From: Aerococcus sp.
GTDB lineage: Bacteria > Bacillota > Bacilli > Lactobacillales > Aerococcaceae
Direction: 5' to 3'
Length of the DNA: 48,694 nucleotides
Assembly: GCA_022768285.1 (NCBI GenBank)
Contig: JALEMJ010000006.1
Location: 1 to 48,694 of the forward strand
Shown one piece after another: positions 1-6,451 of this stretch. Below the pieces are notes generated by a model, which saw only the letters and a program-made list of their open reading frames with translations, did no database searches and had not been told where the DNA came from. Positions within the stretch are counted from its first letter, which is position 1; the number at the start of each line of letters is the position of its first letter. A program made the translations under genes and the position numbers.

Positions 1-444
1 CGCTACGATGTCATGATTGCGGAAGCACACGAAAATTTTGCGGCGTTGGGTTTGACTGAACAAGTCACCCAGCTCGAAGGCGATGCGGCGGATATCCTGC
101 CGACATTAAGCAAAACATACGATTTTATCTTTATGGATTCCGCAAAACAGAAATACTTTTCATTCTTCCCTTACTGCATGGATGTGCTGCGCGTCGACGG
201 GGTGCTGATGATCGACGATATTTTCCAGGCAGGCACCGTCTTTGCGCCGAAAGAAGCGATCCCGCGTCGAGTGAAGAACATCCATAAGAAGCTGAACTGG
301 CTACTAGATACAGTAATAGCGCACCCGCATCTGCGCGTTTCTGCCGTGCCACTGGGAGACGGCATTTTACTTGTTCAGAAATTGGATGATTACGATTTTC
401 ATCAAGACTTTGACGAAGCGAAAATGAAAGTACAAGAAAAATAA
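1..444 (+). CDS. O-methyltransferase, C-terminal part (TrmR/YrrM-like)
   Basis: The frame is open from the first base of the window, so the start lies outside and about 147 residues are visible. The visible part is the second half of a class I SAM-dependent methyltransferase of the COG4122 O-methyltransferase family. It has an acidic strand end (QLEGDA), the FIFMDSAK strand and the VLMIDDIF strand that carries metal-binding acidic residues in this family. Bacillus members include TrmR (YrrM), which methylates 5-hydroxyuridine in tRNA; assignment to that substrate is inference. The gene ends just before a hairpin terminator and is convergent with the MFS gene. The family call is fairly sure and the substrate is not. 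Confidence 0.8.
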   Translation, partial: RYDVMIAEAHENFAALGLTEQVTQLEGDAADILPTLSKTYDFIFMDSAKQKYFSFFPYCMDVLRVDGVLMIDDIFQAGTVFAPKEAIPRRVKNIHKKLNWLLDTVIAHPHLRVSAVPLGDGILLVQKLDDYDFHQDFDEAKMKVQEK

Positions 445-452
445 GACATCAG

Positions 453-484
453 AAAAGCGAAGGTTGTTGGGCCTTCGCTTTTTT
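453..484 (+). terminator. Intrinsic terminator of the O-methyltransferase gene
   Basis: An inverted repeat AAAAGCGAAGG / CCTTCGCTTTT surrounds an eight-base loop and runs into a T tract. It lies 8 bases after the stop at 444. On the minus strand it also offers a short T run, so it may serve the convergent MFS operon as well. Confidence 0.85.
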
Positions 485-504
485 GTGCGCTGATTTTTAG
501 AGCA

Positions 505-1719
505 TCAATATTCGAGATAGGTGTTGAAGTTACGCTGTTTCAATGCCGGGATAGTAAGCATGACGATAAAACTTGTCAGGTAAAGAATGGATAGAAACAG
601 CATTACAGTGGATACGCCACTGTTTTCCATAATGAAGCCGATCACAACAGAGGAGAAACCACCAACTGCTCGCCCCACGTTCAAGATAATATTATTAGCG
701 GTCGCTTGAATCCGTTGATCGTAGATTCTACTGACGACTGCACCGTAACCGGGGAACATCCCATTGACGAAGAAGCCCATGATTGCTCCACCGATCAACA
801 TCGACCAATTGGAATGAAGCGTGCTGAACAGATAAACAGCGATAGCAGAGGCAATGAGGAATACACCGAATACGGCGCGTGGTCCGATACGGTCGAGTAA
901 ACGACCGAATACCAACATACCAAGTGACATACCGAGGATGGTTGCGATCATCCACAGCGATGAATTGGTGACGCTCGCTCCCGTCTGTTGTTGCATGATC
1001 GTCGGTAACCAGTTCATCATACCGAAATAACCGGCAATCTGTACGGTTGTCATCACCATCAAAGCAATCGTTTGATAACTTGTTTGCGCATCCTTAAATA
1101 GCGCTTTGAATGTCGTTAATTGAGAATATTGCGTTGTCTTATCTCGTGTATCGGGATGAAAAGTGGGCTCATCAGCAATTGCGAATTGGAGGTATAACAC
1201 GAGCAGTAACGGCGCAAGCCCGAAGAGGAAAAGGCCACGCCAGCCGAGTGATGGCACAAACACGCCGGCAAGGATGGCAGAGCCGATCGAACCAATCTGT
1301 CCGGCAACACCGTTCCAGGAGGAGACGGCACCCATGCGTTGAAGCGGTACGAGATTGGCCATAATACTCAAAGCAATACCGTACTCTCCACCGACGCCAA
1401 TCCCCGCGATAAAGCGCAGAATATAAATTGTAGTGATATTCGGTGCGAAGGCAATGCCACCGCTCGCCAAACAGAAGAGGATCAGCGTGAATTTAAGAAT
1501 GGTCATTTTATTGTGATTATCACCGAGAATACCGAAGAGCGTGCCACCGACCAGCATGCCGAGATTTGTCAATGTAGCGATGAGGCCGGATTGCGCACCG
1601 GACAGTACGAATTCAGACATAATGCCGGACATGGCGAACGATAGAAACATGACATTGAGGTCATCGGTACCGGAAGCGATGATACTGCCGACTACGGCTT
1701 TAACTTGATTCTTAGTCAT
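505..1719 (-). CDS. MFS transporter, third gene of the pyrFE operon
   Basis: A 404-residue major facilitator with about 12 hydrophobic segments. A degenerate motif A (FGILGDNHNK) follows TM2 and a better copy (FGRLLDRIG) sits in the second half. The sequence resembles the metabolite:H+ symporter group for aromatic or organic acids. I chose the ATG at 1717-1719, three bases after the pyrE stop, because the GGAAGCGAGG stretch in the pyrE end can serve as the ribosome binding site and the protein then begins MTKNQVKAVVG; a longer in-frame start at 1764 would overlap pyrE by 43 bases. Tight coupling to pyrE and the shared PyrR-type leader suggest import of a pyrimidine-related acid such as orotate, but this is inference from context only. 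Confidence 0.8.
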   Translation of the reverse strand: MTKNQVKAVVGSIIASGTDDLNVMFLSFAMSGIMSEFVLSGAQSGLIATLTNLGMLVGGTLFGILGDNHNKMTILKFTLILFCLASGGIAFAPNITTIYILRFIAGIGVGGEYGIALSIMANLVPLQRMGAVSSWNGVAGQIGSIGSAILAGVFVPSLGWRGLFLFGLAPLLLVLYLQFAIADEPTFHPDTRDKTTQYSQLTTFKALFKDAQTSYQTIALMVMTTVQIAGYFGMMNWLPTIMQQQTGASVTNSSLWMIATILGMSLGMLVFGRLLDRIGPRAVFGVFLIASAIAVYLFSTLHSNWSMLIGGAIMGFFVNGMFPGYGAVVSRIYDQRIQATANNIILNVGRAVGGFSSVVIGFIMENSGVSTVMLFLSILYLTSFIVMLTIPALKQRNFNTYLEY

Positions 1720-1721
1720 GA

Positions 1722-2363
1722 TTACGCCTCGCTTCCATCGTGCCGACCGTACTGTTGATGCCACTGTTCTAATTTTTGGATTTCGTTTGCGGAGAATAGC
1801 TGATCGGCTTCGGCAACGCGGACGAGGGTTGGGTAATCGCTCAGTGAGTGGTAGGTGAGGCCGGCCTTTCTGAAGTTATCGGCAGCGGATTGGAAATCAT
1901 AAGTGAAGATGCTGACGACGCCTAAGACGTTGGCTTTTTCAGCAGCGACACTAGCTGCTTCGAGGACGCTGCCACCCGTTGAGATGAGGTCGTCAACAAC
2001 GACTAATTGATCGTCTGTATTGAGATGCCCTTCGATCTGAGTTTTGCGCCCGTGATCTTTTGCCTTGCCGCGGATGTAGATCATCGGCAGGTTCATCTGC
2101 TCGCTGATCCAGGCGGCGTGGGGGATACCCGCAGTGGCGGTGCCTGCGATCGCTGTCACTGTGGGATAGTGCGTCTTGATTAATTGCACAAGACCAGTGA
2201 TCACTTCGCGGCGCGCGTTGGGATAGCTCAAAAGCTGGCGGTTGTCGGTGTAGATCGGACTCTCAATGCCGCTCGCCCAGGTAAATGGATCGTTCGGCTG
2301 TAGGAGAACGGCTTTGTGTTCGAGTAAAAGACGTGCGGTATGTTCATTGATTGGTTCAGTCAT
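1722..2363 (-). CDS. pyrE: Orotate phosphoribosyltransferase
   Basis: A 213-residue type I phosphoribosyltransferase that joins orotate and PRPP to give OMP, the fifth step of de novo UMP synthesis. The PRPP-binding signature LVVVDDLISTGGS lies near residues 120-132 and the usual PyrE lysine/arginine loop (RGKAKDHGRK) precedes it. Length is normal for the family. The ATG at 2363 has a GAAAGGAG ribosome binding site in the 29-base gap after pyrF. It is the second gene of pyrF-pyrE-MFS and shares the attenuator upstream of pyrF. Confidence 0.95.
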   Translation of the reverse strand: MTEPINEHTARLLLEHKAVLLQPNDPFTWASGIESPIYTDNRQLLSYPNARREVITGLVQLIKTHYPTVTAIAGTATAGIPHAAWISEQMNLPMIYIRGKAKDHGRKTQIEGHLNTDDQLVVVDDLISTGGSVLEAASVAAEKANVLGVVSIFTYDFQSAADNFRKAGLTYHSLSDYPTLVRVAEADQLFSANEIQKLEQWHQQYGRHDGSEA

Positions 2364-2392
2364 CAGAAAGAGCTCCTTTCAGTTCTAAAAAA

Positions 2393-3097
2393 CTATGCAT
2401 CAGTTCCGTGCCACGCGAAGAGAAAACGGTGATAGGCAGCGACGGGATCATTCGCCTGCGTAATCGGCCGGCCGACAACGAGATAGTCAACACCGGCTGC
2501 TTTTGCTTCCTGTGGGGTGGCAATGCGCGTTTGGTCGTCCTGTTTTTCTTTGGTTAGGCGGATGCCTGGTGTCAGACTCAAGAAATCAGAAGATGTCGCA
2601 TGTTTAATGGCACGCGTTTCCAGTACGGAGGATACGACGCCGTCCAATCCGCTCGTCTGCGCTAATTTGGCGAGATGAACGACGCTGTCCAATAAATCAC
2701 CCGTCATTCTCAGATCACGCGCCATCATTTCCTGTGAGGTGGAGGTGAGTTGTGTGATGCCCATTAATTTCGGACGGTAGGGCCCCGCGTTCGCACCATC
2801 GACCGCTGCTGCCATCATTTCCTGTCCACCCATACAGTGGACGGTGACCATCTCGATCGGATATTGTGAGAGCTGTTTCATCGCTAGGTAGACGGTGTTA
2901 GGGATATCGTGGCTCTTCAAATCGAGAAAGATCGGAAACCCTCGCGCGGAGAGTTCATCGATGATTTTCGGACCGGACATATAGAACTGTGACATTCCGA
3001 TTTTGACGGGAATGGGATGATTTTCGAAATGCTTTAAGAAGGCATTCAATTCCGCCTCAGTATTGAAATCGAGTGCGACAAATAATTCGTTAGCCAC
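2393..3097 (-). CDS. pyrF: Orotidine 5'-phosphate decarboxylase
   Basis: A 234-residue OMP decarboxylase that makes UMP. The catalytic K-D-x-K-x-x-D core appears as FLDLKSHDIPNT, with the strand starts VALDF and VKIGMSQF on either side of the phosphate and lysine region, and the C-terminal TPGIR and VVGRPI phosphate-binding motifs. I chose the GTG at 3095-3097 (protein begins VANELFVALDF) because AAGGAG precedes it by 8 bases. The frame stays open upstream to 3208, but that stretch is the attenuator leader and would code for an unlike N-terminus. First gene of the pyr operon. Confidence 0.95.
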   Translation of the reverse strand: MANELFVALDFNTEAELNAFLKHFENHPIPVKIGMSQFYMSGPKIIDELSARGFPIFLDLKSHDIPNTVYLAMKQLSQYPIEMVTVHCMGGQEMMAAAVDGANAGPYRPKLMGITQLTSTSQEMMARDLRMTGDLLDSVVHLAKLAQTSGLDGVVSSVLETRAIKHATSSDFLSLTPGIRLTKEKQDDQTRIATPQEAKAAGVDYLVVGRPITQANDPVAAYHRFLFAWHGTDA

Positions 3098-3119
3098 TGG
3101 GAACTCCTTTCTTAGACAC

Positions 3120-3151
3120 AAAAAAACTCCCGAGGTTGTCCCCGAGAGTTT
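3120..3151 (-). terminator. pyr attenuator: leader terminator upstream of pyrF
   Basis: On the minus strand, AAACTCTCGGGG and CCTCGGGAGTTT form a 12-bp stem with an ACAA loop followed by a run of T, ending 22 bases before the pyrF start. The 5' arm can instead pair with the GTCCCGTGAG segment of the upstream PyrR-type hairpin. This is the classical mutually exclusive arrangement of pyr attenuation. Confidence 0.85.
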
Positions 3152-3186
3152 AGTAGGTATGCTAAAGCGACATCCAATGAGGTCAC

Positions 3187-3220
3187 TAACGATACTTCCT
3201 TGCCTCACGGGACAACGTTA
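3187..3220 (-). promoter_or_regulatory. Putative PyrR binding loop (anti-antiterminator) of the pyr leader
   Basis: The minus strand reads TAACG...CGTTA around a segment containing TCCCGTGAGGC. This matches the conserved PyrR-recognised RNA consensus UCCNGNGAGGY. With UMP-loaded PyrR bound, this hairpin would hold the GUCCCGUGAG segment and let the downstream terminator form. The pyrR gene itself is not in the window. Confidence 0.8.
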
Positions 3221-3253
3221 AAGTATTGCGTACAGTGCAGCAGATTCCTTGAT

Positions 3254-3282
3254 AGGATAGTCGAGTTTCATGGAACTGTCAA
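3254..3282 (-). promoter_or_regulatory. pyrFE operon promoter
   Basis: On the minus strand, TTGACA (3277-3282) and TATCCT (3254-3259) are separated by exactly 17 bases. The expected start lies about 150 bases upstream of pyrF, which places the PyrR hairpin and terminator in the leader. Confidence 0.85.
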
Positions 3283-3295
3283 TCTGTTTGCCAAA

Positions 3296-3324
3296 TAAAA
3301 AAGCAAGCCAGAAAATTGGCTTGC
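3296..3324 (-). terminator. Terminator of the SRP RNA gene
   Basis: On the minus strand GCAAGCCA / TGGCTTGC forms an 8-bp stem with a six-base loop followed by six T. It lies between the SRP RNA and the pyr promoter, 14 bases upstream of the pyr -35 box. Confidence 0.85.
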
Positions 3325-3340
3325 CTCTAAAAGTCTCATA

Positions 3341-3434
3341 ACACACGACACAAGAAGACGGGTCGCTTAGGGCTGCTTCCTTCCGGATCTGACCCGGTTC
3401 GCGTCATCAACCTTGCCGTGCGGTCTTAACGACA
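3341..3434 (-). ncRNA. ffs: Signal recognition particle RNA, small bacterial type (scRNA/4.5S)
   Basis: The minus strand contains the invariant SRP RNA helix 8 segment GGTCAGATCCGGAAGGAAGC, with the GGAA tetraloop and asymmetric internal loop that bind the Ffh M domain, followed by CAGCCCTAAG. The 5' side shows the usual AAGGTTGA...GCGAACC strand. Ends are approximate: the 5' end is placed about 7 bases after the -10 box and the 3' end before the terminator. The RNA joins Ffh in co-translational targeting of membrane and secreted proteins. In many Firmicutes this gene sits directly before dnaX, but here a GH84 gene lies between them. Confidence 0.93.
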
Positions 3435-3440
3435 ATCGTT

Positions 3441-3469
3441 ATTGTATCACGCACAGCTATACTTGACAA
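3441..3469 (-). promoter_or_regulatory. SRP RNA promoter
   Basis: On the minus strand TTGTCA (3464-3469) and TACAAT (3441-3446) are separated by 17 bases. The -35 box begins only 7 bases after the stop codon of the GH84 gene. Confidence 0.8.
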
Positions 3470-3476
3470 CTATGAA

Positions 3477-6272
3477 TTAGTGGTGACGTTTTTTCAAAGT
3501 CATCGCGGAACCAACACCCGTGAAGAGTAAACCTAAGCCGAGGCCTAATGTGGCGGTTCCCGTTTGAGGTAATTGTGACGTTGCGGCTGCTGTTTGCGGT
3601 GCTGGCAAGGTAGCTGTTGCGGGTGCAGGCGTGACTTCGCTCGCTTTCACTATACCAGTGCCGGTAGGTAAAGTTTCATGAACAGGCGTTTCCGGTGTGG
3701 TGATCGGAGCTTTTGGTTCATCAGTCGGTGCTTCAGCTTGCAGGAAGTCCGCTTTCAGCTTCTCAGCGAGTGCCTGCAGCTGTTTAGTGAGTTCTTCGAT
3801 TTTTTCGGAGAAGTCTGGAAGCTCTGGTTTTGCTTCTGGCGTTTCAGCTTGCGGGAAGTCGTGCTGTAACTTGTCGGCTAAGTCTTTGAGCTGGTTTGTC
3901 AATTCCTCAACCTTACCCGATAAGTCAGGAAGTTCCGGCTTGGTTTCTGGTTTTTCTTCCGTCTGCGGGAAGTCCTGTTTTAACTTATCACCGAGGGCTT
4001 GGAGTTGTTCGGTGAGTTCGTCGACTTTCCCGGAGAGGTCCGGGGCTTCTGGCATGTCCGGTTTGTCGGATTGCGGGAAGTCCTGTTTCAACTTATCAGC
4101 GAGGGCTTGAAGTTGTTCAGTGAGTTCATCAACTTTCCCAGAGAGGTCCGGGGTTTCTGGTTTTTCAGTTTCGCTATTGTCTTCTCCTGGCTTATTCTGT
4201 GTGTCAGTATCCTCTGCTGATGCAAAGTCCTCAGGTGTTAATTTTTTACGGATTGGTCGTGAGAGGCCGATGAATTTACTCAAGACACCGTCACCAACTT
4301 TAACAGAGATTAGGGAACCATCGCGTCCTGCAACTTTTTGAGCTTTAGCTTCTTTTTCGGCAGCATCGAAGCGTTCCATCGTATCTGCAGGAAGTTTGGC
4401 CCCTTCATCGCGATGGCGATCAAAGTCAAAGATAGCAATTACTGCTTGTGATTGGCGTGCGTAGGCTGCCGCCGCGTTGATCCACGGTTCAGCATCGTCA
4501 TAGAACCCTTTTACTTTCAAGTCTTTTAGAACGGTCGGCAGTGCAGTGAGTTCTTCCAAATACGCATCGAGTTCGGTTTTCGCTTGTTGGTAAGCCTCTT
4601 CATCATCGCCGTGGTAGGCATCGATGAAGGCATCAACATACTGACTCAAAATAGGTGCTTTCCAGTCATCATCGATACGTGTGCCTTGATCTGGTGCCCA
4701 GCTCAAATTTAGGTCGACAAATTCTATAAGTGCTTCCTGCAATTGTTTGTCTGGACCGGCAATCTGAATAATAGATTCAGCCAGACTTTGTTTCTGATCG
4801 TATTTTTCTGGTGTCCACATATAATCACCGTAAGATTTAATCGCGATCCAAGACGCATAAGGCTCAATCATTGGGTTGGACGTGAAGCCATCTGTTTTAC
4901 CAGCTAATTCTGGGTCACGATGGAAGATTGGACGTAAGAAGAGACGATCATAAGCTTGGTCATTGACTGGATAGTTATCCCAGAAGAAGATGTGATCGGA
5001 GCCGTACGCTGCCTTGGCTTGTTCGATCTGATCGGCTGTGATGCTCGGAGCGAAGACGCCAGTACCCGTCCACTGAATGCGGATATTCGGATCTAATTTC
5101 TCGCCGAGTGCGGCTTTGTATTCGGAACGATTGGTTCCTGCGTAGTCGGTCGGTACGATCCACAAGTCCGGTAAGTTGTTCGGTTTGAGGTATTCGTTTT
5201 GGATGCGGTTCAAATAATCGGTCTGGGCAGCAACATAGGCTTTCGTTCCCGGTTTAGCGGCACCGTATTTCTCGGCATCGACACCTTTCAATGGGGCACC
5301 GATATCATCCAATGCGATGTAGAACTGCGAGACGCCGAGCTCGCGCAACGATTCGAATTTGTTGATCGTTGCTTGGTAGTCTTTGTCTGACGTATATTCG
5401 ATATCGTTACCTGGAGAGAGCACATAAACGAAGTCGACGTGGTTCTTGTTGGCGACGTCCACGAGCGACTGGAAGTTTTCTTTGTCTTGGCCGGTGTAGG
5501 AGTCGCGCCATTGTTTACGTACTAAATCGTCATCTTTCGGTGAATAGATGTAGGTATTCATGCCGTTGTGACCCATGAATTCGAAGAGATCTTTGCGGGC
5601 TTGGTCCGACCATGGTTCGCCGTAGAAACCTTCGATTACTCCACGAATCGGCATGGCTGGGGATTCAATACGATCATCAGCTTTGAGCTGGTTATATTCG
5701 ATTTGACGGTCGACATCGTTAATCCCGTAGAATAAGCCATCCGCATCTTTACCGGTGACTTTGAGTTGATAGTTATTGTCCGCGTCGGTCGTAATCTCAA
5801 CGTGGTAACCTTCTGCATTCGTGTCTAAATTCTCGTCAATGGTGAAGTCCGTCTGCGTAAAGGTACCCTCATAGCTCTGTTTGTGTGCATCGACAAATGC
5901 CTGGTCATCATCGTTTAATGCAGGAGCTACTTTCGCTTCAGCGAGCGGTGCTGGGTCGACTGTCTCCTCAGTTGTCGTGTCGGCGGCATACGGTGTCGGC
6001 GTAACGTCCGTAGCTAGGTCTTCTGATACTTCGGTTTCCTCAGTGACTGTTTCGTTACCTTCCAGCACGGGCTCGTTAGCTTCAGGTGTAATTAATTCGG
6101 TTTCTGATGGCGTGTCCACTGTATCAGCGGCGGCATCAGTCGTGATTGCACTGACTCCAACAACACTACCGATCAGAACGGAGGCAACACCGATATTCAA
6201 CCGTTTAATCGTATAGGATGGGCGGCGCGTCCGCATTTTTTGTGCGTACAAGCGATAATTATTTTTTCCCAT
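3477..6272 (-). CDS. Sortase-anchored GH84 beta-N-acetylglucosaminidase (NagJ/O-GlcNAcase family)
   Basis: A 931-residue surface enzyme expected to release terminal beta-GlcNAc from host glycans or O-GlcNAc proteins. A YSIRK-like signal (YTIKRLNIGVASV, residues 20-32) and hydrophobic stretch are followed by an acidic linker to about 120, then a GH20b-like N-domain (about 125-200). The GH84 catalytic barrel runs about 205-490, with GFYGEPW, YIYSPKDD, the catalytic Asp pair in YIALDDIG (D322, D323) and FFWDNYPVND. After a helical region come four 35-38-residue coiled-coil repeats (about 709-845). The end is LPQTG (901-905), a hydrophobic segment and KKRHH. The ATG at 6272 was chosen for its AGAAAGAGG site; the frame stays open to 6527 but that would pass the promoter and overlap dnaX. 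A cre box overlaps the likely start point of transcription. Confidence 0.92.
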   Translation of the reverse strand: MGKNNYRLYAQKMRTRRPSYTIKRLNIGVASVLIGSVVGVSAITTDAAADTVDTPSETELITPEANEPVLEGNETVTEETEVSEDLATDVTPTPYAADTTTEETVDPAPLAEAKVAPALNDDDQAFVDAHKQSYEGTFTQTDFTIDENLDTNAEGYHVEITTDADNNYQLKVTGKDADGLFYGINDVDRQIEYNQLKADDRIESPAMPIRGVIEGFYGEPWSDQARKDLFEFMGHNGMNTYIYSPKDDDLVRKQWRDSYTGQDKENFQSLVDVANKNHVDFVYVLSPGNDIEYTSDKDYQATINKFESLRELGVSQFYIALDDIGAPLKGVDAEKYGAAKPGTKAYVAAQTDYLNRIQNEYLKPNNLPDLWIVPTDYAGTNRSEYKAALGEKLDPNIRIQWTGTGVFAPSITADQIEQAKAAYGSDHIFFWDNYPVNDQAYDRLFLRPIFHRDPELAGKTDGFTSNPMIEPYASWIAIKSYGDYMWTPEKYDQKQSLAESIIQIAGPDKQLQEALIEFVDLNLSWAPDQGTRIDDDWKAPILSQYVDAFIDAYHGDDEEAYQQAKTELDAYLEELTALPTVLKDLKVKGFYDDAEPWINAAAAYARQSQAVIAIFDFDRHRDEGAKLPADTMERFDAAEKEAKAQKVAGRDGSLISVKVGDGVLSKFIGLSRPIRKKLTPEDFASAEDTDTQNKPGEDNSETEKPETPDLSGKVDELTEQLQALADKLKQDFPQSDKPDMPEAPDLSGKVDELTEQLQALGDKLKQDFPQTEEKPETKPELPDLSGKVEELTNQLKDLADKLQHDFPQAETPEAKPELPDFSEKIEELTKQLQALAEKLKADFLQAEAPTDEPKAPITTPETPVHETLPTGTGIVKASEVTPAPATATLPAPQTAAATSQLPQTGTATLGLGLGLLFTGVGSAMTLKKRHH
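3738..4148 (-). repeat. Four tandem coiled-coil repeats in the GH84 protein
   Basis: Four copies of a unit that begins D-L/F-S-G/E-K-V/I and continues ELT.QLQ.LADKL..DF.Q start near residues 709, 744, 782 and 819. Short Pro/Glu-rich spacers (such as PEAP, ETKPELP) separate them. Leucines fall in heptad positions. The first two copies are nearly identical and the fourth is the most diverged, which fits stepwise duplication. They lie between the catalytic part and the cell-wall anchor. Confidence 0.9.
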
Positions 6273-6298
6273 AAGATAACCTCTTTCTATTATTTTTT

Positions 6299-6313
6299 TG
6301 AAATCGTTTCCAA
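6299..6313 (-). promoter_or_regulatory. cre box (CcpA site) at the GH84 promoter
   Basis: The minus strand reads TTGGAAACGATTTCA, a full match to the published Bacillus cre consensus WTGNAANCGNWNNCW. It begins 5 bases after the -10 box and so covers the expected start point of transcription, a position typical of CcpA repression. Confidence 0.75.
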
Positions 6314-6317
6314 CTAT

Positions 6318-6346
6318 AAGATAACCTTTTGTGAGGTGACTGTCAA
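6318..6346 (-). promoter_or_regulatory. GH84 gene promoter
   Basis: On the minus strand TTGACA (6341-6346) and TATCTT (6318-6323) are separated by 17 bases. A 12-base direct repeat (+ strand ATAAGATAACCT) occurs here at 6316-6327 and again at the start codon region 6271-6282. Confidence 0.8.
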
Positions 6347-6404
6347 TGAAGAAAAGGCACGGTATGCCCCATGAATCAGCGGATGACCCCCGCACGCAAA
6401 GTTT

Positions 6405-6412
6405 GATATAAT
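6405..6412 (+). promoter_or_regulatory. Likely extended -10 promoter of the dnaX operon
   Basis: The sequence TGATATAAT gives a perfect TATAAT (6407-6412) with an upstream TGn. No good -35 box is visible. It lies 40 bases before the dnaX start and is divergent from the GH84 promoter. Confidence 0.6.
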
Positions 6413-6451
6413 GACGAGGAATGCCGATGAGGCGAGGAGAGGAGTCAGGAA

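Noticed and set aside
3098-3208. 37-residue N-terminal extension of PyrF
   Set aside because: It covers the attenuator terminator and part of the PyrR hairpin, and the GTG at 3097 has AAGGAG at a normal distance.
3660-3671. A second sorting-like motif LPTGTG in the GH84 protein
   Set aside because: It reads LPTGT, not LPXTG, and has no hydrophobic segment directly after it; the LPQTG further on is followed by the membrane anchor.
3738-4148. Regular repeats considered as a CRISPR array
   Set aside because: The repeats are in-frame protein repeats without constant direct repeats and unique spacers, and no cas genes are nearby.
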